64,000 nt of DNA from Ctenosaura bakeri (GCA_948474755.1 CAOLHI010000079.1:1364001-1428000); one strand, 5' to 3'; numbered from the stretch's first letter, positions 11,812 to 25,799 are shown. A program made the numbers and translations. Notes: a model not told the origin generated them from the letters alone.

Positions 11812-12077
11812 CTGGAAAATAAGGTAAAAGATTTAACTCACAAACATGTGGTGGAGTACTCAAGTCTCTTGTTTACATTAGAAGTTCAAACTCTCCAGAT
11901 CATAACCACTTTTGTTCCTTGAAGTATCATATTTCAGCTGCATCCTAGCACAATCAGGACAATACCTTTATACTCATTGATTGGCCATGGAGAATGCTAT
12001 TCATGTGACCTTCCCACTAATTCTGAAATGCAAATCCAGCATCATATGTCCCTTTGTTTAGAAAACTACAATCATTT

Positions 12078-12100
12078 TTGTTGTTGTTGTTGTTGTTGTT
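12078..12100. repeat. (TTG)n microsatellite
   Basis: About seven or eight TTG units after a short T run. Confidence 0.9.
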
Positions 12101-12514
12101 CAACTGGAAATCTCCCTTTTAGTTTCCAGCCTGATTTTGTTTTCCACTGTTAAAACTGGTTATGGCCCCTGGGACCTGGTATGTATCACTTTTTTTGTAT
12201 ATATGTGTTGGGTTTTTTTCCTCATTTGAGAAAATCCCTGATGAACTCCATGTTGCCTGTAGCTCTACACACTCTTTTCAGTGAAGAGCCTGGCCAAGAT
12301 GTTGGCTGCAGCCCTACTTCCGGATGTTTTGCTCTCATGGAGAATGCTCCAATAGGGAACTACACTGCTTCATCTACTTCCAGAAGCCCTGACTTTGTTG
12401 TTTATTCAGGGAATCCTCATACTCTATATGGAAGATGTTTTGAGAAAGACAGTAGCTAGTGAAATAGCACCTCTTGGGAGCTTATTGTGTCAGTACTACT
12501 GATGGATTTCAGTA

Positions 12515-13255
12515 CAGGCACACCTCAGTTAACAAAGGTTCTGGTAAAAAAGCTACTTTTTACGAGTCTTTTTAGGGCTACCCTGCTCCCCTTTTCCATC
12601 CTCAGCATCCCAGTTAGAAGTTGTTTTTGTTTTGTCTTCTTTTGTTTTCAGCAACACTGGCATTGGGAGGATAGCGACAGAGAGCTGGAGAAACACAGAC
12701 TTTCAATGTTGATTTGCAGCAGTGCATCTACAGTTAAAAATGCAATCAAGCTTCAGTTGGGAAAAACTGGGATTCTGCTTTAGCTGATCCTGCCACAACC
12801 ATATGTCCTTTGCCTGCAACAGGCAAGATAAGCAGCAGAATAAGGAATAAGAATTCCTTACTGAACATGTGTGAACAGCAAACCAGAAAAAAAGGGGAAA
12901 ACAGATTAGCCTGTCTCACCAGCTACCCCCAATATGTTTTTAAAAATCATATATTTATAGATCTGGCTACCAAAATGGAAATCATAGGGAAAAAGGAAGA
13001 ATTTTAGAAGATGCTGTCAAGTGGTCTGTAGAAAGTTAAAAATGTTTCTTTACTTATACAAGCTTTTTCTGATTTTGTTTCACACGTGTATACTGTTGCT
13101 TTTGAATAAAAAGTCTACAGAGAGATGCTAAACTGATCTTCTTTGCTTTTGAGGTGTTTGAACCTATCCTATTCTTTCCATGCTGCTTCTTCTTCTGATA
13201 CCAAAGTCTGTTAAAGACTATCATCCCCAGTAAACATACAACAGACACATCTCTG
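12515..13255. mobile_element. Tigger-like MITE, copy 2
   Basis: Starts TA then CAGGCACACCTCAGTTAAC and ends CACATCTCTG then TA. The right end is shortened inside compared with copy 3. The interior CTGGAGAAACACAGACTTT and the glycine-poor A-rich middle match copies 1 and 3. Same orientation as both. Confidence 0.65.
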
Positions 13256-13357
13256 TATTATTAGATATTCTCTCTTGCATCTGTCCTAACAGATACACTT
13301 TTGATTGTTTTGATAAAAGTGTCTTGAAATTTTGTTCTATTTTCTTCTTTCACTATA

Positions 13358-13612
13358 GCAGGGATATGCAAGTGCAGACCAATTTGCACCCTCACTACCT
13401 CCCCATGGTACTATTTGGGACTAATTTTCTGTTCAAAAATGGTGTTGGGAGGGTTAGGATGTAGAAACCTGAAGCTACCCTATTAACAGATGGTTTTCTT
13501 TGTTGGAGGCAACAAATATGCAATAAACAGTCTAAAAAAATAAACTGGAGTGGGGTTCAGTAGGTTTGGGGAGGCTGCATGGAGCCCAGTGGCCGCACTT
13601 TCCTCATCCTTG
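13358..13612. mobile_element. hAT-like MITE
   Basis: Left end CAGGGATATGCAAGTGCAG and right end, read in complement, CAAGGATGAGGAAAGTGCGG form an imperfect terminal inverted repeat. The 8-bp flanks agree at five of eight positions, as expected for an old hAT target duplication. About 255 bp, no coding potential. Confidence 0.45.
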
Positions 13613-14567
13613 CTTTACAGATTAATTTATCTGTATGTGACATTGCGCTGACAGGTTTAGTCTAAAATTACTGATCTCCTAGGAACGCCATTATCAAGTA
13701 TGAATGATATATCAAAATTTCAGTGATCTGCAGAATTAGCAGATCAGTATAATCTCCACCTCTCTTCTGTCTCTGTCTGTCTCAGACACACACACTGTAG
13801 AACTTTTGCTCTGATAGCAGTAAGAAGACAAAGCAAATTAGGGGCAACCTGCTTAGGCAATTTGCATGATTCCACTAAGAGGAAGAACTGATCACTTTAC
13901 AAATCCAGAGAGACAACTGTGGCTTTTAGTGTTCTACTTGAAGTAGTATAATGTCCTTATAACAAATACTCTGGAAAAGAGGCAGAGGTAAAACTTGAAG
14001 TGTGGATCACCACTGGAATCTATGGTATTTGTATCAACAAAAATATACACAAACAATTTTTCAAAATATTAGCAATGTTTTGAAGAAGAATCTGAAAAAA
14101 CATTCTGAATATTCATTTGCTGAGTTGTTTTGTATGTTACTACCTGCTTTGTGTGATACAAAGGCAGTTAGCAAATGATTTTACTTACTTATTTAAAACA
14201 TTTTAATACCGTTCTTGGAATTTCAACTAAATTACAACTTAAAATACAACAAAACTAAAATGCTTAGGCCTGAATCTAACTATTAGCCACAACTGGAGTA
14301 GATACACTTAAAGTAAATTCAATGGGTCTAGTCTAGTTGATTGGACTCAGGATTTAAATCTTTAAAGTATACACAAGCTGTCAAGCTAAATCAAGTAATT
14401 CCACCATTTTTCCAGTTTCTTCAACTCTGGAACTCAGCAAAGCAAGTAGTAAATAAAAACGATATGCTCAGGCCACGTATTTAGCATTGCCAGATCTCAG
14501 GGTCTGGTCTGAGTCTTCAGTTTTTATGTGTTGTCTACAAGTTGCCCAAATCACACTCTCTCAGTAT

Positions 14568-14678
14568 CAGAGACAAACTCCCTCTGAACAAATCTTGCCA
14601 AGAAAACCCCATGATAGGCTCATCTCAAGGTCGCCATAAGTTGGTAGGAACTTGAAGGAAAACAACAAAAATAACAAG
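14568..14678 (+). mobile_element. Sauria-type SINE, 3' half
   Basis: CTTGCCAAGAAAACCCCATG and GGTCGCCATAAGTTGG, then GGAACTTGAAGGAAAACAAC, are the body and BovB-like tail of a Sauria/ACA-type SINE. The tRNA-like head is missing. Confidence 0.75.
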
Positions 14679-15149
14679 CACTGTAACACAGCAATGAAAA
14701 AACAACACAATGCCGTATGTTTAAGCATGCAGACTAAAGAGAAGCTGAATATATAACAGTTCACTTTAATCGATTAATATCTATCTCCAGATTTATTATG
14801 ACTGAAGTTTCTTTCAAACTCATTTAGTATTTCAGGCCAAGAGGGCAAGACAGAGAGCAAAGGAACACAGGCAAGGTGTCCCAGCTGGCACTCTTCTGAC
14901 TTTTCCATTACATTTGCTAAATAGTTCCTGTTCTTCCAAGTTTACTTTGCTAGCTGCAACTGTCATTTGGACTACAGCAGTGCTTCTTATGTTATGTGAT
15001 ATGTGGGGCCCGCAGTTTTTTCCCTAATATGCCAGGGACCAGTATCATATTTGTGCCCACTGGTTACAACTGCTTTTTTTTTTTAACTTCCCAGGAAAAT
15101 CTCTGCAAACTTGCAACTGAGGGCTTGTTGACTGGCACTAGGATAACCA

Positions 15150-16390
15150 CAGATTCATAGAATCACTGAATCATAGAGTTGGAAGAGACCACCAGGGGCC
15201 ATCGAGTTCAACCCCCTGCTATACAGGAATACCCATCAAAGCATTCCCAACAGATGGCCATCCAACCTCTGTTTAAAAACCTCCTAAGAAGGAGACTCCA
15301 CCACACTCTGAGGCAGCATATTCCACTGCCAGACTGCTCTGACCATCAGGAAGTTCTTCCTGAGGTTTAGGTGCAATCCCCTTTCCTGCAGCTTGAATCC
15401 ATTGCTCCTTGTCCTAATCTCTGGAGCAGCAGAAACCAAGCCAGCTCCCTCCTCGACATGACATCCGTTCAAATATTTAAACATGGCTATCATGTCTCCT
15501 CTTAACCTTCTCTTCTGCAGACGAAACATACCCAGCTCCCTAAGCCGCTCCTCATAGGGCATGGCTTCCAGAACCTTCACTATTTTGGTCGCCCTCCTCT
15601 GGACATGTTCCAGCTTCTTGATATCCTTCTTGAATTGAGGTGCCCAGAACTGGACACAGTATTCCAAATGAGGTATAACCAATGCAGAATAGAGTGGTAT
15701 GACCTCCCTTGATCTAGACACTATACTCCTACTGATGCAACCAAGAATTGCCACATCACACTGCTGACACACGTTCAGCTTGTGATCTACCAAGACTCTT
15801 AGATCCCTTTCACATGTACTGTGTCACCCATCCTATATTTGTAGATTCCATTTTTTCTGCCTAAGTGTAGGACTTTACATTTCTCTCTGTTGAAATTCAT
15901 TTTGTTAGCTTTGGCCCAGTTCTCCAATCTGTCAAGGTCACTTTGAAACTTAATCATGTCCTCTGGGCTATTAGCAACCCCTCCCCATTTGTTGTCATCT
16001 GCAAATTTGATCAGCATGCCCTCTACTCCTTCATCCAAGTCATTGATGAAGATGTTGAATAGCACTGGGCCCAGAACAGAACCCTGTGGCAGCCCACTAG
16101 TCAGTTTTCTCCAGGATGAGAAGCATCCATTGGTGAGCACCCTTTGGGTTTGTCGATCAACCAATTACAAATCCACCTAACAATAGCCCTGCCCAGCTCA
16201 CATTTTACTAATTTATTTGCAAGAATGTCATGGGGAACTTTGTCAAAGGCGTTACTGAAATCAAGATATGCTATGTCCACGTTCCCTTCATCTATCAAGC
16301 TTGTAACTCTATTGTAAAACATTAGTCTTGCACGATGTATTTCTGAGAAATCTGTGTTGACTTTTAGTCATTATAGCATTGCTTTCTATT
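15150..16390 (-). mobile_element. CR1 LINE, RT domain to 3' end
   Basis: This is the best-kept LINE here. Minus-strand reading gives RT motifs AYLDFSNAFDKVPHDILANK near 16230-16290, GLPQGSVLGPVLFNIFIND near 16040-16100 and LIKFADDNKWGG near 15970-16010 (the FADD catalytic box). Then come KCKVLHLGRKN, EHVQRRATKIVK, RLRGDMIAMFKYLNGCH and a 3' UTR ending in ATTCAGTGATTCTATGA at about 15150. Several frameshifts and stops break it into pieces, and the 5' side is truncated near 16390. CR1 elements encode an endonuclease/RT that copies its own RNA. It is inactive here and in the same orientation as CDK19. Confidence 0.92.
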
Positions 16391-16862
16391 TATCTTGTAT
16401 ATATCAAGCACATTGCATTGGCACTCACCCCCAACTGCTGTTGTCTTTGTTGGCTTTCCCTCTGTTATCCTTCCACCAGCAGGAATATACATTTTTCTTC
16501 AGGCTTTTGATAAGTAACCTGGTTCCTGTTGGAGGGGATTTATTGCTGTGTGTTGGACATTTACAGTTACTTTTTAAATTGTGTTTAATTATGTTTTTGT
16601 CTTTCACTTGTATTTTACTGTTAGCTGCCCTGAGTGTCAGTTTATGTGGAAAGTGAGTTATAAATTTGATATATAAATAACAAACACTACATCCTTGTGG
16701 AAACAAGAGGTTAAAAGGCAGATCAAATGGGCACAGGGAAAATTAGAAATTACTGTTGGTGCTATTGTTGTTTCTAGGATCAAACAACAAACATTCTATA
16801 CCTAAGACAACATTAAGATGTCCAATAACAACTTTAGTTGAAACACTTTATACAACCAAGTG

Positions 16863-16968
16863 TCCTCCAGATATTATGGATTACAACTCCCATCACAAAG
16901 TCAAGCTGGTTGGATATGATGGGAACTGTAATACAATATACATGGATGGTGCCAGACTAGGGAAGACT
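16863..16968. mobile_element. hAT-like MITE with internal inverted repeat
   Basis: CTCCAGATATTATGGATTAC and the inverted partner around GATGGGAACTGTAATAC surround an AAGCTGGTTGG core. This is the layout of a common vertebrate hAT MITE. A weaker copy is visible at about 43155-43245. Confidence 0.45.
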
Positions 16969-19474
16969 CCTTTTAAAACTGAAATGATTGTGAACAGAAT
17001 ATGCCAGCTGTTAAAGAAAACGACAGTCCTGGATCAGCACATCTTTAGTTGCTATAGAAACAAAAAGGTTAGATTTGGAATCTCATGTTTAAATTATCAG
17101 CAATAAAAACTGAACAAACAGATCCCTGCTGAGAAATGAACTGTGCAGCCTGATCTTGCAGTGAAGGTGTAAATGTGGAATGAACAAGGTCAACAATAAT
17201 TAACTAGAACCATCTGGTGCAGAAGGAAAAATGTGTATGTTGTAATTTAACACAAATTCTTTAGATTAGTAAACATGCAAGTGATCAGGTTCTCTTTCCT
17301 CAGGCTAGAAAGTATAAGGCAATGAATGTATCTTAAGGAGAGGATAAGGGAGAGAGGGAGAAGTGCTGGGGTCATTGCGCCATGTTCTTGAAGGAAAAAA
17401 GAAAAAACCATTTGACATCAGTCAGAGACCAAACTGCAAGACCACAATTTTTGCTTGCATTAACATGGCTGCAATCAATTCTTTTGCACAGAGGTGGTCA
17501 GAAAGGAGCCAGAAAAAACAAACTTAAGTAAAACTGTCTGCAGTTTTGAATGAGAGGAACACAACTGATAAGAGGAACAATGGACAACAAAATGCTAGCA
17601 TTTAGTAGCCCTTACTGTTCCTGAGCTTATCTAGGATATAGTTCTTTAGCAATACAACATTCCCATGAGAAAAAAAAAATCTCCTTAGTGGAGTGCTGCA
17701 TTGTATTTAATGGGAGGTATCATTCATATCCAAACAAAAGCAATTTAACCATTTGTTATTATATCAAAAAATCAGTAGTACAATGTCTTTATGATACTTT
17801 ATAAGCATTTGGGTTATGAGTTCATTAAATCTAGAAAATACCAAAACTTTCAATACTTGCACAACAGAAATTTGAAATTGCTGCTCAAATCCTCCTAGAT
17901 ATCCTGATTACTAGAAAAACATGAAACGGGATATTTTAGATACCTAGCGGTCAGAGCTATGTCTCTCTGCTACCACTGTACCAGCAAGGAGTTGCCAAAA
18001 GACAGCCGCCACAGGACTATGTTGTAACCATGAAATTTTAACAACCTACTATAGAAGAAGTAAAGTCTTTATTGAGCATAAAATGAATCCATCCAAGTCT
18101 TTTTTTTAAAGAAATGCTAGGTAATATGATATTTTTAACTGAAAGGTGATACTGCCATTATAGACACACTCACTCACCCCCCCACACAAATTTAAAATTA
18201 TGTTTATTTTGGGATTGATGCTTTTCAATGATTGCTCCACTTTCACTGTTAGCTAGTTAACCAACTTGAGCTTTTTCTCTTCTTTTTCAAAAAAATGGAA
18301 AGCTGGGATATGAATATTTTAAATAAAATAAGATTTTAAACAAGTAAAAATTAACAAAATGCTAAAGATTACCGTAATTACACTGTCAAAGGCAAGAGTT
18401 AAATCTGCAGAATCCACATTTTTGCCTTCCTACTGTCAATGACTGCTAGTATTTATTAACTTCACAGAGCTGACATTTCAGCTGGAGCTCAAACTCTGCT
18501 CCAGATCCATGAACAAATAACAGTATTTACATAGTCACGGCTGTGATCTATGTAGGGGCTACTTGGTTACGGTAATTTAGTGGTGAAAACTAATTCTGCT
18601 GATTTTACTCTATTAATCTGCATATGTTTGAGAAGCTAATAGCTGGTAAGAGATGCCATGCCAATATGCCAAAGGTGAGCTAGCAGTGAGAAAAAAATGA
18701 AAATAAGTGGATGATTTCTTGAGAAATGGAAATCAGTGGGTAATACTGAGCAAAGTAAGTATCTGAAACATCTTGATATAGCAGACACACATCTCTGGCT
18801 TTGATCAAATGTATGATATGTAGCCCAATTATTGTTTGCCCCCAAAGAAGTCATTATTATTACACGACCGTGGAGGTTGAGCACATATAGGGAACTGTGA
18901 CAACATTGAACACTCCATGCTTTGAGCATACTGATGGTCCACACAAAATATGAGGTTGTATCCAATTAAGCGTTTGTGCTACTGGAAAATACTAATGCAA
19001 AGCAGGACAGTTGATTCTCACTGAACCTTCCTACCCACTGCAGTTGCCTGAAAATCTGCTTCTAATATTTGGGGAAGCCTCAGCCACATTATAGGATATA
19101 ACATCGAGCACTGTGGTAAGATGAGATTAGCAAAGACAGTGAACTGGAAAAGATTGATTGATCCTTCACTTCAGACGGCAAGACCAATAAAGTATAGAAC
19201 ATTCCCAATATTGAAATACTTCTTTGAGCTGTAAATAAAAAATGAAATAAATTTAAAAGTAGCAATAAAGCAGCACAACAGAATAAAAAACCAACAAGGC
19301 CTAAAGAAGGAAAAAGAAAATCTTAGGGTACTATGCAAATACTATCTTGCAAAATTTTGTCTGACCATCATCAGGGTGGGTCTTCCTGACTTCCCAGCCA
19401 ATACTTAAAAGGAATCAATTTTCTTTTCTTTGTTTGTAGTTGGAATTGGGACAGGAAAGGGATCTACTGCAGTA

Positions 19475-19856
19475 CAATCATCCCTCCACATTCACTAGGG
19501 CAAAGGACCCCCATGAAAGTAGAAAAACTGTGAATAACTCTAGATCCTCCCTAACCATATTTAACACACACACAAAAAAGTCTGATCACCATATTCAACC
19601 CACTAGGGATTCCTTTGAGGCATCAGGGTTCCTTCACAAGGCAGAAGTGGAGGGCTGGTGGGGTTTCCTGCCACCTCCACTGACGATGCCCCACACCATT
19701 TTTAAGGACTTGCAAGCCTCGTTCACAGTTTCTCAGCCTCACAAGGCTTGCAGTCACTGTTAAAAATGGCATAGGGATGCAGCAGAAGTCATAGCAAAGA
19801 ATCTGTGAATAATCAAATCCGCAAAAGTGAAACTCGCAAATGTGGAGGGCTGACTG
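19475..19856. mobile_element. Tigger-like MITE, 382 bp, with clear inverted ends
   Basis: TA on both sides. Left end CAATCATCCCTCCACATTC; right end in complement CAGTCAGCCCTCCACATTTG. The interior GGATTCCTTTGAGGCAT and AATAATCAAATCCGCAAAAG is shared with 42129-42489. Confidence 0.75.
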
Positions 19857-20011
19857 TAGTTCACAGAGTGATAAGTTAATGGCAAGACTTTGCGAACTCA
19901 TCTTGAGGGTATTTTTTGACACATTTTCTAAATGCATCAACTACCAAGACATCTCATGAAGACATAAACATAATTTTCTATTTTTGAAATATCCTTAACT
20001 AGAGTACAATA

Positions 20012-20998
20012 CAGGCATCCTTAATTTAGCAAAGCCTCTGATACAGAAAGTCCTTTTTACAAAGTCTTTTTATAGGAGCTTAGCCCTTCACTATTATTTT
20101 TTCTTATCTTCTGTCTAGTTGGAAGTTTTCTGTAGCATTGGCATTAGGACTGCCAATGCTACAGGGCTGAAGAAAGACAGACTTTCAATACTGGGTTGCA
20201 GTACTGTCTCTATAGTAAACAATGCAATAAAATTTGAGCTGGAAAAGACAGGATTCCAGCATAGATGATCTTACTGTGGCTGTGAGTACTTAAGCACAAC
20301 AGGCAAGGAAAGGAGCTGCCTCCAGAATCAATTAGTGAGCAAAACATAAAGAAAGGGGGAAAACAGATTAGCCCACTTCAGTAGCTACCAGCTACCTTGG
20401 CATGTTGAAAAAGAACAGATCTATAAGTTTTGCCACCAAAATGAAAATTATAAGAAAAGTGGAGATTGTTAAAAGACAAAATACATAAATAAAATAATAA
20501 TAATAAAAAAACTGAGATCCAGTTTGGAAGACGTTTTCATGTGGTCTCTAGGTGATTAAAAATGTTTTTGTTTACTTAGCCAAGGTTTATTTGACCTGGT
20601 TGTTTCATTTCACAAGAGCATAATGTTAGCTTTGAATAAAAAGCTTTTCAGAAACATGTTGAACTTCTCTTTTTTGTAGCGTAGGAACCTATCCCTGACA
20701 GCCAGTATGGTGTAGTGGTTTGAGTCTTGGTTTACGATCCTAGAGAATCACTTGGCCATGGAAACCCACTGGGTGACCTTGGGTGCATTACACACTCTCA
20801 GCTCCAGAAAATCCCATGAAAGATTCACATTAGAATTGCCATGAATCAGAAATGACTTGATGGCACACAACAAACAACAAAAGCAACAGCAACAACCTAT
20901 CCCTATTCTTTTCATTTTATTTCTATCCCTGGCATCCAAATTTCTGTTAAAGAAGTAAACCTCAGAACACATCTACTTGGTTAATTGGGGTAGGCCTG
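20012..20998. mobile_element. Tigger-like MITE, copy 3, interrupted by a SINE
   Basis: TA then CAGGCATCCTTAATTTAGC at the left; GGTTAATTGGGGTAGGCCTG then TA at the right. Without the SINE at 20697-20893 and its duplicated site it is about 780 bp, close to copies 1 and 2. Confidence 0.7.
20697..20893 (+). mobile_element. Sauria-type SINE, near full length, nested
   Basis: A tRNA-like head (GCCAGTATGGTGTAGTGGTT) is followed by a GGCCATGGAAACCCACTGGG body and an AATGACTTGATGGCACACAA tail with CAA repeats. An 11-bp target duplication, AACCTATCCCT, stands at 20686-20696 and 20894-20904. It sits inside Tigger-like copy 3, so it inserted later. Confidence 0.9.
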
Positions 20999-23224
20999 TA
21001 CAAGGAATATTCTGAATGCCTAAATCATTTGGTTCTTCTGATACACACCTTTAAAACCTTCTGTATTCTCATGCCATGGTATTTTCTGTGAGGAGGCAAA
21101 GAGCTTGGAGCAGGAACTGGGAGGAACAAACACTTGAAATATATGAAAGGCAATTTGATCTTAGGAATTAAGTTCAGAGTTTAAGAGATTATAACTCACA
21201 GAAAGCTACCTATCTCCTATTACTATTCAGTAAATATAAATACAACACCCTTACCTTCCAAAGACTCATGAGGAGCTGAATGAATGCTATCAAAACACCC
21301 AGGCTCCAAATGGGAACCAACATATGGAAGAGGCATCCTGAAGGATCTGTTTGATGCAAGGTAGCTGGAATATGCTTAACTTGTCATCAGTCCCACAAAT
21401 AAAGCCACTGACTGTTCAGGTGAAGATCTTCCTAAGGAATTCCTGCAGCTACTTCCACAGCCACAAGACAATGTTGCTTTCCCCTCTGTTACCTTAGGAA
21501 GGTCTTCCATATGGTCTTATAAATCCTATTTATCAGCTACTTAGGAAGAGAAAGAATGACAGTTGTGGCTTTTCCCTCATAGTTAATAAACAAGATTTAT
21601 CAGAATACATAAGAAGACTTTCTTAAAGGTAATCCATCTGTGTACAATCTCTAGCAGCGAAGAGATTCAGGACTGCAATTTTCCAGCAACAAGTGATCAC
21701 TGAGAACATGCTCACATCCAGGGTCCCCTTATGTTGAAGGAACTGTGTTTTAGGGCTTCATGTTCACAAATTGATGGGCTCTTCTGCTTCCTGGTGAGTT
21801 TTTAAAGGACTTTTATTTTTAAAGAGAGATCCAACAACTGATTCTAGTATTTGCATATTTTGACCTTCACTTGAAAGTGAAGGATTCGATAAATCCTAAA
21901 TTGGATTCTATAAATCCTAAATTGCTAATAGCAGGATCAGGAAAATCTTAACAGGGTAATATTAAACTTTGCTGCCTCCCACCAGTGTGAAACACTGATG
22001 GATAGGAAGCTGTATTCTTTGAAAATAAATGCAAAAAGGCAGAAGTTCTGCTCGTGCATTTTAAATTGCTATGTTTAGTCCTTAAATGTGAAGAAATTTA
22101 AAAACTACACATTTATAATATGTGAAGATACTTTTAGATATGTTGGTGTCTATAATAGGAGTAATAACTTAGGGAAATTCTTTTTCTTACCTGATACACT
22201 ACTGAAATTCTGAGAAGGCATGAAAGCATTTTCCAACATATAGTATTTAGGTAGTGGTTAAAATGTAATATTTAAGCGCACATCTGACTGAACTTGGTGG
22301 CTTTAGGCTCACTGAAGTGTGTTCAAAACTTCAAATAATGTAGAAGCCTTGGGCTGTGGGAGGAGGAAGCAGAAGGGCAAAAATGTGACCTCACTATTTA
22401 TAGAAGGAGGTTAGTTAGTTTTCAGAAATCTTGCTTTTTAGTCTCTACTTGGGTGGAAGTTGGGAATATCTCAAAGGAAACTTATTTTGTAAAGTAAACA
22501 GAATTTATGTTTCTTTAAACCAATACTATATAGTAAGTTTTTGACTGAAAAATGAATTAACCAAAATTTTTAGTTCATTTTGAATTAAGGATTTCAAATT
22601 TTAATTGCAAATTTCAGAGTGTTTCTTTAAAAGGTGCACAATAGTACCACTATGTTCTGCTATTCACCATCTGCACATGCTGAATAGCACATTGTTAAAA
22701 GACACAAACAGCAACACTATGTAACAGCAGAATGCTAAATATGCATATTTGAAACCTTTTCTAAGGACTTGCTGTATCTTGAAGATATAAACAATGTCCA
22801 TAAAATGAATACAAACTAAATCTCAACATGGTACCAAGGACAAAGACAAGACATTCACACAGTTTTCATTGTCTCACAGGATTGTTTCGAAAAGGGAAAC
22901 ACAGCCCCACAGTATCAGCTTGGTGACATGAACATGAGGCAGCAAATTTAACAAATAAATCCATGTCCCAGTAAACAGCAATCATAAAACATTTATTTTA
23001 AATGAACTGCTTAGGGAAGGCTTAGTTGGAGCATGAAGTCCTCAGGCCCTTGCCAGGAGGATCTAATCATCAGCCTCAGTGGCTTGAGTCATTGAGTCTT
23101 TCCAAGGCCTGAGAATGCTACTGGAACCACCATATGCTACCATCTACTACAGTCACAGACTACATCATCCCACCACTCCCCAACTGCACTTGCACAGTCA
23201 ATGCTACTGCATACCCATTCCTGG

Positions 23225-23870
23225 AGATGTTAGACCTGGCCAGAGTGACATCAATTAAATCCTGTCTAGATTATTGTAGCACACCAAACACGGAGCTGCC
23301 TTCGTAAACTGTAAGGAGCTGCAGCAGATCCAAAATGCTGTGGCCAGATTGCTCATGGGACTGATTACAGGGAACGTACAACTCCTTTGTTGAAACAGCT
23401 TCACTGGCTATCAGTTCATTTCTGGGCACAATTTAAAGTGCTGGTTATGACATATAAAGCCCTATATGGCTTGGGTCCAGGCTATCTGAAAGACTGTATC
23501 TCCCTTTATGAATCTGCCCAAGTTTTAAGATCTCTTGGACCTACCACCATCACCGACGTGTAGTGAGGACACATGGCAAAGCCTTCCTGGTGGCTGTGGA
23601 ATTCCTCACTTTGGGAAATTGGATTGGCCCCTCTCTGCTCTCTTTATGCTGGCAGGCAAAGATCTTTTGATTTATCTAGGTCTTTGATGGTTTGGTCATT
23701 AAGTTGGGTACTGTATATCTTATATATTAAGAGGGTTTACACACTGCTCATCAGCCAAAAAGGTTCTTACGGCAGCTTACAAATATGCTTGAACAGCTTT
23801 TAAATTATTGTAAATTAATGTTTTTAATATACTTTTTGATCAATTTTTTTAATGTGGGGGGAAAAAGAAA
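23225..23870 (+). mobile_element. L2-type LINE, 3' fragment
   Basis: With frame changes the plus strand gives SIKSCLDYCS, then LQLIQNAVARL-like, LHWLSVHFWAQFKVLVMTYK-like and a GLGPGYLKD stretch, the late L2 RT and C-terminus. The trailing part (FYAGRQ-like, then a pyrimidine/AT tail) fits the L2 3' end. Decayed. Confidence 0.7.
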
Positions 23871-25772
23871 AGAAACTATAGCACATGTTATCTACAGCCT
23901 TCACTCCACCATGCAAGCCACTGTAAGATCAACATGTCTACATCAGCTCATCTCTCTGCATTCCTAGTGACTGAATCTTTCATAACTCAATCTTTCATCA
24001 TCATCCACACTCCCAGAAATATACGTTCACCATGAAAGGACACAATGAATCTCCTGAAATATGGCCCTCTTCTAAGGGATTATTCCCCCATGATGTCCTC
24101 CTGTACAAAAAATCTTCATTCCCAGAAATATTCTCTCTAAGAGCCAAAATTACATGCTACATTAAATGCATAATGACATTTTCATGTACATATTGGGATG
24201 GCACCACAGGTGGAAGTAGGGTTTAACTTTTCTCCTTGTCTGTGGTCCTGAGAAATATCTCCACCCACTGCCTCTGGAAACCATTTGCCCTAGGAAGGAA
24301 GAACATACAGATACCAGATTTTGGGTGGAAGTAGGGCAATGGTTGCTATTCAAGAACATAGAGATACAGCTGCAAGTTACAAGCACTCCTGGATATCCAT
24401 TCACAGTTTTTACTGTCATTATCACACCAATCACATACAGTAATGCAGCCTATTAGAAATATTCAAAATCAGATTTTCAAGCCTGATATTAACCAGTTTT
24501 AATCTCCAGGGAATCTCCAGCCCTGTAATACTGTTTCTTTTGCCATGGTAGTAGAATTAACGTCATGAGCCCCTGAGGCAAGGCACACATCCTGGTAGTA
24601 CTTGTTTCTTAAGTGGGATGTAGAATATGATCCCATAACAGTTCTGCTTGTAAATCTATAGCAGCAGCAACCAATGGGAATATGGCTTCTTCTCATAAAG
24701 TTCTACAAGTTGTAAATCATTTGAAATAACAAGAACAGGAGATCAAAAATAAACAAAAACTTCATTGTTTTATTGCAAATTTTATTTTGGTGGTTATTGT
24801 GCTGTTGTAACTTGCCTAGAATCAACTTCATGGTATCCTCAACAGCAGCACAGCACGTCCACGCACAGTTTCATAAACCTCTATGTAACTGTGATTTAAC
24901 TACTTTCAAAGCATGTGTGAAATCTGAAGAGTGTATTCAAAAGAAAACATAAAAGATAACTAGCTAGCATGTGCACCTGTCAACTAATCAGGAGCACAGC
25001 ACACAGATTGGCTTGCGGTCCAAATGCCTGTCATGATGTGCAGACTCAGACACACAATGTCCATGCATGATACTGTCCAGAGACACCAACTTCAGTATAC
25101 ACCATAAAAGCCAATAACCTCTACAGCATTTAGAGAACTTGTCATCAACAATAGCATACATACACAAGCTAGGGCAAGATGTACAGCAATAGCTTTTAGG
25201 GAATAACAGAAATGAAAGTCAATGCAACCATAAAAAAACCTGCTTGTGAAAACAGAGAAAGACAACTAATTGTCATCAGACACAGCAATACCATCAGAGA
25301 CAGCAATACTTACAATACTAATGACAAACAGTAAAATAGAAAATAGCCACAAGGGATGTGAATCAGTGTTTTATATGCTGAAAAAATTACTAGATAGTTT
25401 TAGTCAATCCTTTATATCCAGATCAGAAATGTTATCATTATTCTTGGGACTATGCATCTCTTCTTTCAAAATAATTTGTAATATATAATTTGAATTCCAG
25501 CATAATCTCCTATTCTGATATTGGTATTATTTGAATCACATTTACCATTAGGAAAGCCACAATAAAAATATTCCAGATTATGCTCAGAGAAAGTGACTGT
25601 TTCAGTTCCTCTGTAGCTCAAAATGAATGTGTGAGTACCATTTCATTTTTGCACTATATTTGTGATTCTTTTCTACTGAGAGTGATAATAGCTTTCATCA
25701 CTGTGTTCTTCCATATTACTGTTTACAAAGCCAATAAAGACTGAAAAGGCAGAGAAGTCCTTTTTTCATTCT

Positions 25773-25799
25773 ATTTTTTATTTATTTATTTATTTATTA
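25773..25799. repeat. (TTTA)n microsatellite
   Basis: About five TTTA units. Confidence 0.9.

Noticed and set aside
12181..12783. Two plus-strand ORFs of 92 and 98 codons
   Set aside because: The second runs through a Tigger-like MITE end; neither shows splice context, conservation or motif.
16756..17106. 116-codon ORF
   Set aside because: It covers an hAT-like MITE with an internal inverted repeat; no domain.
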